Origin: Janthinobacterium sp. B9-8
GTDB lineage: Bacteria > Pseudomonadota > Gammaproteobacteria > Burkholderiales > Chitinibacteraceae
Length of the DNA: 64,000 nt
Assembly: GCF_000969645.2 (NCBI RefSeq)
Contig: NZ_CP014222.1
Span: 1,302,001 to 1,366,000 of the forward strand
Direction of reading: 5' to 3'
Shown here: positions 39,803 through 48,750 of the stretch, one piece after another
Numbering within the stretch: position 1 is the first letter of the stretch
How the letters are laid out: each line of letters begins with the position of its first letter
Made by a program: the position numbers and the translations under genes
The notes under the pieces: model-generated
The model's database searches: none
Seen by the model: only the letters and a program-made list of their open reading frames with translations
What the model was told of the DNA's origin: nothing

Positions 39803-40579
39803 ATGTCTAAAATTCACCCTTCTGCCATTATTCATGACGGAGCCGAGCTTGCTGCGGATGTAGAAGTTGGCCCTTTTTGTGTGATTGGGGAGCATGTATC
39901 CATTGGCTCTGGTACCCGATTAGAAGCCCATGTGGTGGTTGACGGGCATACTCAAATTGGCAGCAATAATCGCATTTATTCCTTTTCAAGTATTGGCTGT
40001 GCACCGCAAGATAAAAAATATGCCGGCGAGCCAACACGGCTTGTGATTGGCGACGGAAATACCATTTTTCAGAATGTCACGATTTCTACGGGTACGGCGC
40101 AGGATGATGGCGTCACTATGATGGGTGACGATAACTGGATTATGGCCTATGTGCATATTGCACATGATTGCAAAATTGGCAGCCATACCATTTTTGCCAA
40201 TAACACTACGCTCGCTGGGCATGTTCATATTGGCGATTGGGTGATTCTGGGTGGGTTTACTACTGTGCACCAGTTTTGCAAAATTGCACCTCATGCAATG
40301 ACCGCTTTTACTGCTGCTGTGGCGCAAGATGTGCCGCCGTTTGTGATGGCGGCGGGTAATCGTGCCGTGCCCAATGGCATTAATAGTGAAGGATTAAAAC
40401 GCCGTGGTTTTAGTAGCGATGAAATTACCCATATCAAACGCGCTTATAAAGCACTCTACCGCCAAGGCCTGCCTTTCGCTGAGGCGTGCGCCGTGATTGA
40501 AGAGCAATGCACTACTCAGCCAGAGCTGCAGGCTTTCCTCGACTTTTTTGCACAATCAACGCGCGGAATCATTCGTTAA
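39803..40579 (+). CDS. lpxA: UDP-N-acetylglucosamine acyltransferase
   Basis: LpxA carries out the first step of lipid A synthesis. The 258-residue protein is a hexapeptide-repeat beta helix: KIHPSAIIHDGAELAADVEV, IGSNNRIYSFSSIGCAPQDK, GDDNWIMAYVHIAHDCKIGS with the catalytic His, and a C-terminal helical part (GLKRRGFSSDEITHIKRAYK). Typical length and position after fabZ. Confidence 0.98.
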   Translation: MSKIHPSAIIHDGAELAADVEVGPFCVIGEHVSIGSGTRLEAHVVVDGHTQIGSNNRIYSFSSIGCAPQDKKYAGEPTRLVIGDGNTIFQNVTISTGTAQDDGVTMMGDDNWIMAYVHIAHDCKIGSHTIFANNTTLAGHVHIGDWVILGGFTTVHQFCKIAPHAMTAFTAAVAQDVPPFVMAAGNRAVPNGINSEGLKRRGFSSDEITHIKRAYKALYRQGLPFAEACAVIEEQCTTQPELQAFLDFFAQSTRGIIR

Positions 40580-40580
40580 T

Positions 40581-41753
40581 ATGCAACGCATATTGAATAC
40601 CCATGGCCGTCTACGTATTGCCGTAGTGGCTGGTGAATCTTCGGGCGATTTATTAGGGAGCCAGCTTATTCTGGCCCTGAAACAGCGCTTGCCTCATGCC
40701 GAATTCTTTGGAATTGCCGGGCCAAAAATGCAAGCCGCCGGTTGCACCTCGTTTGTGCCTATGGAAAAACTCGCGGTGCGCGGTTATTTGGAAGTGATTC
40801 GTCATTTGCCCGAATTATTACGTATCCGCAGGCAATTAAAACGACAATTGCTCGCCGATAAGCCTGATTTATTTATTGGGATTGACGCGCCTGATTTTAA
40901 TTTTGGCTTAGAAAAAGCATTAAAGCAGGCAGGTATTCCAACGATTCATTATGTTGGGCCTTCTGTTTGGGCCTGGCGTTCGGAACGGCTTAAAAAAATC
41001 GGCCAATGCGTTTCGCATATGTTGCTGCTTTTTCCTTTCGAAGAAAAAATCTATCAGGAAGCGTCTATTCCCGCTACATATGTGGGGCACCCTTTGGCGG
41101 AGATTTTTCCTGCGGTGCCAGATCAGCCTGCTGTACGCGAAGTGCTGGAAATTCCAGCACAAAAAGCAGTGTTTACTTTGTTGCCGGGTAGCCGCCAAAG
41201 CGAAGTAGAAATGCTGGCTGCTTTATTTGTGGAAACAGCAAGAAAGCTGCTTGAGCGCTATCCAAATGCCTTGTTTTTAGTGCCTTTTGTGACGCGCGAA
41301 ACGCGCTTGTTATTTGAGCAGGAAATCTGGAAGCAGGGCGCACAAGCGCTGCCGTTTCGCTTGATGTTTGGCCATGCGCATGAAGCCATGCAAGCGGCAG
41401 ATGTGATTTTACTGGCGTCTGGCACGGCAACGCTTGAAGCGATGATGTCGCGTCAGCCTATGGTGGTGACTTATCGCCTGTCGTCGCTGACTTATCGCAT
41501 GGTCAAGAGAAAGCTGCGCTTGCCTTATGTCAGTCTGCCTAATGTATTGGCAGGGCAATTTATTGTGCCCGAGCTGCTGCAAGACGATGCAACAGCAGAT
41601 AACTTGGTGCAGGCCATCAGTAATTTATATGATGACAAGCGACTTGCTACGCGTTTAAGCCAACGCTTTGCTGATTTGCATCTGAGCCTGCGCTGCGGTG
41701 CTGCTGAACGAGCGGCAGATGCGGTGTGCTCGGTATTGGGAATGAGGGCGTGA
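40581..41753 (+). CDS. lpxB: Lipid-A-disaccharide synthase
   Basis: LpxB joins UDP-diacylglucosamine and lipid X into the lipid A disaccharide at the membrane. From ATG 40581, one base after the lpxA stop, it has 390 residues: [79 protein letters not shown] and [12 protein letters not shown]. Overlaps rnhB by 4 bases. Confidence 0.97.
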   Translation: MQRILNTHGRLRIAVVAGESSGDLLGSQLILALKQRLPHAEFFGIAGPKMQAAGCTSFVPMEKLAVRGYLEVIRHLPELLRIRRQLKRQLLADKPDLFIGIDAPDFNFGLEKALKQAGIPTIHYVGPSVWAWRSERLKKIGQCVSHMLLLFPFEEKIYQEASIPATYVGHPLAEIFPAVPDQPAVREVLEIPAQKAVFTLLPGSRQSEVEMLAALFVETARKLLERYPNALFLVPFVTRETRLLFEQEIWKQGAQALPFRLMFGHAHEAMQAADVILLASGTATLEAMMSRQPMVVTYRLSSLTYRMVKRKLRLPYVSLPNVLAGQFIVPELLQDDATADNLVQAISNLYDDKRLATRLSQRFADLHLSLRCGAAERAADAVCSVLGMRA

Positions 41754-42331
41754 GTTTGATTTGTGGTGTTGATGAGGCAGGCAGAGGTCCTTTGGCGGGC
41801 GCGGTGTATGCGGCTGCAGTGATTCTGCCCGCCCATTATGATTTGCCTGGGTTAAATGATTCAAAAAAACTCACGGCACGCCGCCGTGATGTGTTGTTTG
41901 ATTTAATTCAGTCTTGCGCCGTGTCTTGGTCTGTTGCGACGGCCTCGATCGAAGAAATTGACGAGCTTAATATTCTACACGCCACCATGCTGGCGATGCA
42001 GCGCGCCGTTGCTGGCCTATCCCTTGTGCCCGAAGAAGCCTTGATTGATGGCAATCGTGTGCCTAAGGGTTTAACTGTGCCAGGGCGCGCGATTGTTGGG
42101 GGGGACGCCTTAGAAGCGTGCATCTCTGCTGCATCGATTTTGGCCAAAGTCAGCCGGGATAGAGATGTAGAAACCTTTGAGGTTTTATATCCCGGCTATG
42201 GCTTTGCCCAACATAAAGGCTATCCCACTGCTCAGCACTTAGAGGCGTTAAAGCGCCTTGGACCTTGCCCTGTGCATAGAAAAAGCTTTGGTCCGGTGAT
42301 CAAGGCTTATGCACAAGCGTCTCTTTGGTAA
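41750..42331 (+). CDS. rnhB: Ribonuclease HII
   Basis: RNase HII cuts RNA in RNA/DNA hybrids and at single ribonucleotides. From GTG 41750 (GTGA overlap with lpxB, gaggg upstream) it has 193 residues. The catalytic acids are in [13 protein letters not shown] (Asp-Glu), [22 protein letters not shown] and [15 protein letters not shown]. The frame opens at TTG 41726, but [13 protein letters not shown] fits the family N-terminus. Confidence 0.96.
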   Translation: MSLICGVDEAGRGPLAGAVYAAAVILPAHYDLPGLNDSKKLTARRRDVLFDLIQSCAVSWSVATASIEEIDELNILHATMLAMQRAVAGLSLVPEEALIDGNRVPKGLTVPGRAIVGGDALEACISAASILAKVSRDRDVETFEVLYPGYGFAQHKGYPTAQHLEALKRLGPCPVHRKSFGPVIKAYAQASLW

Positions 42332-42441
42332 ATCAGACTTTTCTGTTTAATTCGCTTTGATTAGTTGTGGCGTTCTATTCAATATTCTAATATGCAGTCA
42401 GAGTAAGTTATTTTATATAGTTATCACAGGGAAGCTGACGC

Positions 42442-43302
42442 ATGTTCGTCATTATTGGCTATATTTTTATGTGTGTTTGTATTTTGGGCGCTTACGCCGC
42501 TCACGGCGGGCATTTGGCCGTATTTTGGCAGCCATCAGAAATTGTTATTATTTTCGGTGGTGCTATCGGTGCGATGATTGCTGCTCAGGGTGGAAAGGGG
42601 ATGAAGCAAACCGTCGCAGCCCTGCCTTTGCTGTTTAAAAACACGCCGTATACCAAGCCTTTCTTCATGGATTTATTTGCCATGATGTTTGAGATTCTCT
42701 CAAAAGTGAGAAAAGAAGGTTTGATGTCGATTGAAACCGATATTGAAGACCCACATTCCAGCCCGATTATTTCTAAATACCCCTCAATTGAAAAAGATCA
42801 TCATCTCACTGAGTTTCTCTGCGATTACCTGCGATTAATGGTGGGGGGGAATCTTAATTCCATGGAAATTGAAAACCTAATGGATGTAGAGCTAGAAGCC
42901 CACCATGCAGATGCGCATGTAGCCGTTGATGCGATTACTAAACTAGCCGATGGTTTACCCGCTTTTGGTATTGTGGCTGCGGTCATGGGCGTGGTTCACG
43001 TGATGGGCTCTTTACACTTGCCGCCTCCTGCCTTGGGCGAGTTGATTGGTGCCGCGCTGGTGGGGACATTTATGGGGATTTGGTTGGCTTACGGTTTTTT
43101 TGGTCCTTTGGCAACGGTGCTAGAAAAACAAGGCGCGGCGACCAATATTGCGTTTCAAGCGGTGAAAGTCACTTTATTAGCCAGCTTAAATGGTTACGCA
43201 CCACAAGTAGCAGTGGAGTTTGGCCGTAAAGCACTGAGCGGCAGCGATAGGCCAAGCTTTAAAGAGTTGGAAGAACACGTAAAGAGCGCCAAAGGTAAGT
43301 AA
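42442..43302 (+). CDS. motA: Flagellar motor stator protein MotA
   Basis: MotA forms, with MotB, the proton channel that turns the flagellar motor. The 286-residue protein has four membrane segments (about 1-20, 34-52, 168-190 and 200-222), a cytoplasmic loop with RKEGLMSIETDIEDPHSSPI (torque residues), and PAFGIVAAVMGVVHVMGSLH and LVGTFMGIWLAYGFFGPLAT. Upstream aggga at the start. No other flagellar gene is in this window. Confidence 0.96.
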   Translation: MFVIIGYIFMCVCILGAYAAHGGHLAVFWQPSEIVIIFGGAIGAMIAAQGGKGMKQTVAALPLLFKNTPYTKPFFMDLFAMMFEILSKVRKEGLMSIETDIEDPHSSPIISKYPSIEKDHHLTEFLCDYLRLMVGGNLNSMEIENLMDVELEAHHADAHVAVDAITKLADGLPAFGIVAAVMGVVHVMGSLHLPPPALGELIGAALVGTFMGIWLAYGFFGPLATVLEKQGAATNIAFQAVKVTLLASLNGYAPQVAVEFGRKALSGSDRPSFKELEEHVKSAKGK

Positions 43303-43330
43303 AACCGTATTGATTTAAAGGTAGTCCAAA

Positions 43331-44215
43331 ATGAGCGATGATTCACAACGCCCCATAGTTGTAAAACGCATCAAAAAAGGCGGGCATGGCCATCATGGTG
43401 GCGCTTGGAAAATTGCTTATGCCGACTTTGTAACGGCGATGATGGCCTTCTTTTTATTGATGTGGCTATTAGGCTCGGTCTCTAAGGGGACCATGAAGGG
43501 GATTACCAGTTATTTTGCTAACCCGCTTAAAGTGTCGATGTCGGGTGGGGATGGTGCGGGCGACGCTACGTCTTTAATTAAGGGCGGCGGGAATGATTTA
43601 ACCAAGCAAACGGGGCAGGTTAAAAAAGGTGATCCTCCTTCAGAAGCGGTTAAAGACAAAAAACGTCTATCAGAGTTAAAACAAAAATTTGAAGCTTTGA
43701 TGGATAACAAAATTAAAGAAAACTCGAAGCTTGCTCAATTTAAAAACCAATTAAAACTGGATATGGTTGCGGAAGGCTTAAGAATTCAAATTGTAGACGA
43801 GCAGAATCGGCCGATGTTTAAATCTGGCAGCTCGGATTTGGAGTCTTTTAGCCGGGATATGTTGCGGGAAATTGCAGAATTTTTAAATGAAGTCCCTAAT
43901 GCTGTTTCATTATCGGGGCATACCGATTCTTCCCGTTTTGCAGGCGGAGATGAAGGCTATAGCAACTGGGAGTTGTCTGCGGATCGTGCAAATGCCTCCC
44001 GCCGTGAATTGGTAGTGGGTGGTTTGTCAGATAAAAAAATATTACGCGTGAATGGCTTTGGCGATGTTGTGCCGCTTGATAAGAGCAATATCTACAACCC
44101 CGTTAATCGGCGGATTAGTATTGTGGTGTTAAACCATGACGCGGAAGACAATATTCGGCAGCAGGCAGGAAAGGGTCAGGAAGAAATTGCTCCAGTGAAA
44201 AAGACAGATCAATGA
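43331..44215 (+). CDS. motB: Flagellar motor stator protein MotB
   Basis: The 294-residue protein anchors the stator to peptidoglycan. It has a basic N-terminus (IVVKRIKKGGHGHHGG), one membrane segment with the proton-carrying Asp in KIAYADFVTAMMAFFLLMWL, a plug/linker and an OmpA-like domain (MFKSGSSDLESFSRDMLREI, SLSGHTDSSRFAGGDEGYSN, SADRANASRREL, RVNGFGDVVPL). Its stop overlaps the methyltransferase start by 4 bases. Confidence 0.97.
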   Translation: MSDDSQRPIVVKRIKKGGHGHHGGAWKIAYADFVTAMMAFFLLMWLLGSVSKGTMKGITSYFANPLKVSMSGGDGAGDATSLIKGGGNDLTKQTGQVKKGDPPSEAVKDKKRLSELKQKFEALMDNKIKENSKLAQFKNQLKLDMVAEGLRIQIVDEQNRPMFKSGSSDLESFSRDMLREIAEFLNEVPNAVSLSGHTDSSRFAGGDEGYSNWELSADRANASRRELVVGGLSDKKILRVNGFGDVVPLDKSNIYNPVNRRISIVVLNHDAEDNIRQQAGKGQEEIAPVKKTDQ

Positions 44216-44931
44216 CGCAGGCATTGCGTTTTGCCATCATTCAATTATGCGCAATGATGATGGCTGCGCTGATGGTCAGTGTTTTTAAATGGCCCGCATT
44301 GCATTGGGCCATTTTGGTTGCTCTTTTGTCTTTATTTGGGTCTTTACGCTGGCATGATGGAAAATGGTGGTGCTTTATTCATTTGGCATTTCCGTTTTTG
44401 TTGTTGCTGGGCTTTCATTTCTTGATTGATCCGCTTTGGTATCTGGCGGCACTTCTATTGTGCTGGATGATTTTTGGCGGCGTATTGCGTAATCGGGTTC
44501 CTCTTTATTTAAGCAATGCACGCGCATTAGAGCAATTGGCGGAGCAGGTTCCAAAAGGCGCGCGTTTACTGGATTTAGGCGCTGGAACCGGCACGGTACT
44601 GGCTTGGTTTGTTCGCCACCGGCCTGACGTGCAAGTCGATGGAATTGAGTTTTCATGGCTTCCCTGGTTGCTTGGCCGCATTCGTTTAGCCAATAGCAAA
44701 GCGGGCTGGCGACATGGCGATGCGTTTGCCGCCGATTTAGCACTTTATGATGTGGTTTACGCTTATTTATCCCCTGAACCCATGAGCTTGCTTTGGACAA
44801 AGGCGCAAAAAGAAATGCGTCCGGGCAGCCTGTTAATTAGCAATAGCTTTGATATTCCCAATGTGCCACCTGAGCGCGTATGTAATATTGGAGATTGGAA
44901 AGGCAGCCGACTTTTAGTATGGAAAATCTAG
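44212..44931 (+). CDS. Membrane-anchored class I SAM-dependent methyltransferase
   Basis: Residues ~1-100 hold four hydrophobic segments; then comes a methyltransferase domain with the SAM loop RLLDLGAGTGTVLAWFVRHR (about 117-136), VDGIEFSWLPWLLGRIRLA and DVVYAYLSPEPMSLLW. The substrate is unknown. The chain is short (239 residues). It is coupled to motB by a 4-base overlap and overlaps the HDOD gene by 13 bases, so it is in the motAB transcript, though a motility role is not shown. Confidence 0.85.
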   Translation: MTQALRFAIIQLCAMMMAALMVSVFKWPALHWAILVALLSLFGSLRWHDGKWWCFIHLAFPFLLLLGFHFLIDPLWYLAALLLCWMIFGGVLRNRVPLYLSNARALEQLAEQVPKGARLLDLGAGTGTVLAWFVRHRPDVQVDGIEFSWLPWLLGRIRLANSKAGWRHGDAFAADLALYDVVYAYLSPEPMSLLWTKAQKEMRPGSLLISNSFDIPNVPPERVCNIGDWKGSRLLVWKI

Positions 44932-46340
44932 CCCAAACTGCAGCAACAAGTAATGTCGCCTGGCTTGCCTATTGGGCGCGGCGTGGCCTGCCTATTTTGC
45001 AATCCAGCCGTGAGCAATTGCTGGCAGCTCTGCGTCGTGCAGATCGTCTGCATCCTTCTGATTTAGCCGATATCGTTTTAAAAGACCCGCTGCTTACCGC
45101 GCAAGCACTGCGTTATATTAATCAGCGGCAAAAAAGCAGCTTAGCGGCCGATATCACCACGATTAATGGCATTGTGATGCTGATGGGCATCGCTCCCTTT
45201 ATCGAGCACTTTGCCCGAATGCCTGTGCTGGAAGAGGTTTTGCAAAGCCACCCCCGAACCATTGCCCGCATTCATAAGCACATTGCGGATAGTCGTTTTG
45301 CTGCAAAAATGGCGCGTGAGTTTGCTGGTGAGCGTTACGATGCACATTTGGACGAGGTTTTTGTTTCTGCTTTGTTTAGCCACGTGCCAGAAATACTTGA
45401 GCTATTAGCGCACGATACAGATCTTTCCGCGCCACTTGGCCGGGATCAGCCCCACTCCTTACTGGCCGCTTGGTCGTTGCCGCCATCTTTAAGTGCATTG
45501 CTCACCAATACGGGCGGTGAAGTCTTGCCTAGACAGGCTTTGCAGCATGCTACATTGCAGCTGGCTCATTTGCTTGACCGAGGCTGGTGGCAGCCAGATG
45601 TAAGTAGCGCGCTACAAATCATGGCAGAAATACTGGGCACTAGCGTTGATGATGTTTGGCAGCGAACGAACCGCCTAATGTTGCAATACGCCCGCACTGA
45701 GCCGCAAAAACAAGGCTGGCCTGCTGCGCGCTGGTTGCCCATGTTGCCGGGCGAATGGCCACAGCCTGTTGTGGCCACACCGGCATCAGCGCCTGCGGCG
45801 CCAGCAAAACCTGAAGTTATCCGGCCTGAAGCAGATGTTCTTGCCGAGCGGATGCAGGCCTTGCATCTGGCAGGAGCGCAAGGTGCGCCAGCTAATCAGA
45901 TCATGGGCTTGGCTGTGCGTGCTTTGGCCGAAGGGCTGGGAATGAGGCGTATTTTATTTGCCTTGCTGGTTGCCGGAGAAAACGCCATCAAAGCGCGTTT
46001 TGCCCACGGTATTGAGGCGAGCGATCCTGCGCGGCAGCTCCATGTCAAGTTGGATGAGCCGCATCTGCTGACAAAGCTGATGCTCAAGCAGCAAAGCATT
46101 TGGCTGAACTCTGGTAATGCCGCGAGTTTAGAACCCATATTGCCTACTGGGTTCCGGGCCCAAATTGGGCAGGAAGATTTTTGTGCCATGTCGATTTTTG
46201 TAGGCGATAAAGCGGTCGGCATTATTTATGCAGACCGGCGAGGAGGGGATCGCCTTGCGGATGCACACTATCAACATTTCAAGCAGATTGGCTTGCTAAC
46301 CAGCCGCGCTTTATCTCATCACCCCGCTCAGCCTCGCTGA
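44919..46340 (+). CDS. HDOD-domain protein with a C-terminal GAF-like region
   Basis: From ATG 44919 the protein has 473 residues. The first ~220 fit an HDOD domain, an HD-related but non-catalytic fold found in signalling proteins: LPILQSSREQLLAALRRADR, DIVLKDPLLTAQALRYINQR, INGIVMLMGIAPFIEHFARM. A Pro/Ala linker (about 290-310) leads to a GAF-like region (GLAVRALAEGLGMRRILFAL, VGDKAVGIIYADRRGG). HDOD proteins often link to c-di-GMP or motility control, fitting the motAB location. The function is unknown. Confidence 0.8.
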   Translation: MENLAQTAATSNVAWLAYWARRGLPILQSSREQLLAALRRADRLHPSDLADIVLKDPLLTAQALRYINQRQKSSLAADITTINGIVMLMGIAPFIEHFARMPVLEEVLQSHPRTIARIHKHIADSRFAAKMAREFAGERYDAHLDEVFVSALFSHVPEILELLAHDTDLSAPLGRDQPHSLLAAWSLPPSLSALLTNTGGEVLPRQALQHATLQLAHLLDRGWWQPDVSSALQIMAEILGTSVDDVWQRTNRLMLQYARTEPQKQGWPAARWLPMLPGEWPQPVVATPASAPAAPAKPEVIRPEADVLAERMQALHLAGAQGAPANQIMGLAVRALAEGLGMRRILFALLVAGENAIKARFAHGIEASDPARQLHVKLDEPHLLTKLMLKQQSIWLNSGNAASLEPILPTGFRAQIGQEDFCAMSIFVGDKAVGIIYADRRGGDRLADAHYQHFKQIGLLTSRALSHHPAQPR

Positions 46341-46356
46341 TTGTTTTAGGTTATTT

Positions 46357-47130
46357 ATGCTTGTTATTTCTTCACGTCAGAATCCTTTTTTTAAATCTTT
46401 ATTAAAACTGTCTTCCAGCCGTCGTGAACGACGTAAAACAGGGCAAACCCTACTGGATGGCACGCACCTTTTACTTGCGCTGGCCGATGTAGGCGGTGAA
46501 GTTGAAAAAATTATTCTGACGCCTGCTGCGCTAGATAATCCGGAAGTGATCGCCGTATTGCAGCGCTTTACGGCCGCACAATGCGTTATGGATGAAGCGT
46601 TGTTTGCCGAGCTAAGCGATTTGCCCAGCACCACCGGCATTATGGCGCTCTACCGTATCCCTGCTGTAGCTGCGGCTAAGACCAACGGTTTTTGCGTGTT
46701 GCTGGACGGAGTGCAAGATCCCGGTAACGTAGGGACGATTTTGCGCACCGCAGCGGCTTTTGGTGTTGATCAGGTGCTGCTGGCCGATGAATGCGCCGAT
46801 ATCTGGTCACCTAAGGTGTTGCGTGCAGGGATGGGTGCTCATTTTGTTTTAGAAATGCTTGAACACACAAACTTGCCTGCTTTTGCGGTTAAGTTTGATG
46901 GTGATTTAGCCGTTACCGTGCTTGAGCAAGCGATTGCCCCGTACCAAGCGAATTTGGCGGGTGATTTAGCCTTGGTTTTAGGCTCTGAAGGTGCGGGTGT
47001 CTCGCAAGAGATGCAAGATTTGGCCCGCTTACGTCTCACCATCCCGATGGGGGGGCAGATTGAATCTTTAAATGTTGCAGCAGCTGCCGCCATTCTTTGC
47101 TACGAGCGGCAAAGACAGCTCAGTGCTTAA
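46357..47130 (+). CDS. TrmH/SpoU-family RNA 2'-O-methyltransferase
   Basis: The 257-residue protein has an N-terminal substrate-binding domain (SRQNPFFKSLLKLSSSRRER) and a SPOUT knot with the three motifs: LLDGVQDPGNVGTILRTAAA, LALVLGSEGAGVSQEM and IPMGGQIESLNVAAAAAIL. It would methylate ribose in rRNA or tRNA; the target cannot be told. In related genomes it is often next to rnhB; here motA, motB and two others lie between. Confidence 0.92.
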   Translation: MLVISSRQNPFFKSLLKLSSSRRERRKTGQTLLDGTHLLLALADVGGEVEKIILTPAALDNPEVIAVLQRFTAAQCVMDEALFAELSDLPSTTGIMALYRIPAVAAAKTNGFCVLLDGVQDPGNVGTILRTAAAFGVDQVLLADECADIWSPKVLRAGMGAHFVLEMLEHTNLPAFAVKFDGDLAVTVLEQAIAPYQANLAGDLALVLGSEGAGVSQEMQDLARLRLTIPMGGQIESLNVAAAAAILCYERQRQLSA

Positions 47131-47140
47131 TAGGGCGTGA

Positions 47141-48130
47141 TTACATGCCTTCCATGACATTGCGTGCGTTAATGGCCTGAATGGGCCTTGCATTCATTGG
47201 GAATTCTTTCTGAAATCGGGCAATTTGCCTTGCTGAAATGCTAAGCGGGTTTTTCATCACCAGCCAGCGCACGCCTTCAGAGCAGGGTGGAGTGGTCAGA
47301 GAGCCCATAAAAGTATAAAAAGACTGGTCGAGCGGAAGTAAGGCGGCGGGGCTGTAAGTTAGCTTGTCAAAAGTACGTGTCTCATTATGGCCACTAGGCA
47401 TTTTGTCCCAGAATGCTTCGATCAGCGGGTTGTCTTGCGCGCCTTGCTGGATAAGCGCGGCAACTACGGCGAGTTTCCCTTCCTCACTTTTATGGACTAA
47501 ATGCGCCACCATTGGATAGCGAAGGCCACCAATGGCTTCTTCACTTGGCGTGTGAAAGTGAAATTGCAAAAGCTGATATTTGCTGCCTAATGCTTCAATA
47601 AAGCTGCCAGGGTCGATATTCAGTTGTATTGTATGGCCATTATTAACTACCGTTATTTTTGTCATGCCGTAGCTGAATTTAATCTTATCCATTTCTTGCG
47701 CATAACTGGTGGTGATATTAATGGGGGATTGCTCTTTTCCTTCAGTACACAAGGCGAAAGAAGGGCTCATGCTTCCCCAGTTGTTGGGGCCTGTACTGCC
47801 CCCTTCATAACCCCAATGGCCGCCTGCATGCGGTGCAGCGTGGTTTGCGGCTGCTGTGCCGTGCCCTGCGATGGGGACTTTGTGTTTTTTAGCAGTAGGA
47901 CGAGGTGCGCTTACGCGGGGAGGAATGCCGTGCTTGCCTGCGGGTGCAGCCTGCGGAATAGGCGTGGCATTGCTTACAGGCTCCTCATGACTGGCAGCTG
48001 GGGCATCATGATTGGCTTTAGGTGTGTCAGGGCTCGCCTTTGCAGGGGGTTTGGCAGGCGCATCATGACTTGGCTCGCTGGCTGCCGCGAGGGTAAAGCT
48101 TAAGCTCATCATGAGGAAAAGATAGCGCAT
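47141..48130 (-). CDS. Periplasmic alpha-type carbonic anhydrase with a His/Pro/Ala-rich N-terminal extension
   Basis: Signal peptide (LFLMMSLSFTLAAASE), then a low-complexity region (about 20-105) rich in Ala, Pro, Lys and His with repeats such as NHDAPAASHEEP, and then an alpha-carbonic anhydrase: HWGYEGGSTGPNNWG, QSPINI, the zinc ligands in LQFHFHTPSEE and MVAHLVHK, and LTTPPCSEGVRW. It hydrates CO2 in the periplasm. The extension is longer than usual for bacterial alpha-CAs. It converges on the TrmH gene. Confidence 0.92.
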   Translation of the reverse strand: MRYLFLMMSLSFTLAAASEPSHDAPAKPPAKASPDTPKANHDAPAASHEEPVSNATPIPQAAPAGKHGIPPRVSAPRPTAKKHKVPIAGHGTAAANHAAPHAGGHWGYEGGSTGPNNWGSMSPSFALCTEGKEQSPINITTSYAQEMDKIKFSYGMTKITVVNNGHTIQLNIDPGSFIEALGSKYQLLQFHFHTPSEEAIGGLRYPMVAHLVHKSEEGKLAVVAALIQQGAQDNPLIEAFWDKMPSGHNETRTFDKLTYSPAALLPLDQSFYTFMGSLTTPPCSEGVRWLVMKNPLSISARQIARFQKEFPMNARPIQAINARNVMEGM

Positions 48131-48194
48131 GGTGTAAGTTCCAATTCAAGATTATTACGTGTCTTTTTGAAAGCTTAGCTGTCATCAGCGAAAA

Positions 48195-48216
48195 GACAAC
48201 GTTGTCGCGGTATAAT
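48195..48216 (+). promoter_or_regulatory. Palindrome next to a perfect -10 box, upstream of the 48244 gene
   Basis: The perfect 12-bp palindrome gacaacgttgtc (48195-48206) ends 4 bases before TATAAT (48211-48216). No good -35 is present, so an activator binding the palindrome is possible, as is a repressor. Confidence 0.5.
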
Positions 48217-48243
48217 TTATAAAAACAACCTAGGTTAAGCCCT

Positions 48244-48750
48244 ATGAATCAGCTTCCTATTCCTGATGGTGTGCATTTCTCAGCCCATTTACCTTTGGTA
48301 TGGCACAGCGTGTGGCAGCAAAGTGCCTTTGAGGCAACGCGCTACCTTGCCGTTTTGGCCGAGTTTGAGTCCACAAGTGATGAGCGCAGCCATGCGCAAG
48401 ATGCCTTGCATGCAAAGCTGGACTTGATGCTACTCTGGACGGCTAAAAATGCCAGTCATAATCTGCCTGCAGCTAAAGAAGTAGTGGTTGGTTTAGAAAC
48501 GATCTCCTGGCGTGATGTGGCTGCCTTGCCTGTGGGGGCGCATGGTGCCCTAGCAATCAGTCTTTCGCAGGTATTGCCTTTTCCCTTGCAATTGCCTGCT
48601 GAAATTGTTTCATGCGTAGGGGCTGATCAAGCGTATACAGTAACGGCCCGTTTGCTATTAAAAGAAGAAGCTTTACGGGATTGGTTTGAGCGCACGGTAT
48701 TTAGGAATCATCGTCACATAGTGCATGCCGAGCGCGGAGCACAAGCGTGA
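48244..48750 (+). CDS. Conserved hypothetical protein, possible atypical PilZ domain
   Basis: The 168-residue soluble protein has no signal peptide or membrane segment. A helical first half (SVWQQSAFEATRYLAVLAEF, HAQDALHAKLDLMLLWTAKN) and a strand-rich second half (VVVGLETISWRDVAAL, QLPAEIVSCVGADQAYTVTA) recall the atypical PilZ-like proteins of betaproteobacteria, but I see no clear RxxxR and D/NxSxxG c-di-GMP signature. It overlaps ung by 4 bases. Function unproven. Confidence 0.65.
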   Translation: MNQLPIPDGVHFSAHLPLVWHSVWQQSAFEATRYLAVLAEFESTSDERSHAQDALHAKLDLMLLWTAKNASHNLPAAKEVVVGLETISWRDVAALPVGAHGALAISLSQVLPFPLQLPAEIVSCVGADQAYTVTARLLLKEEALRDWFERTVFRNHRHIVHAERGAQA

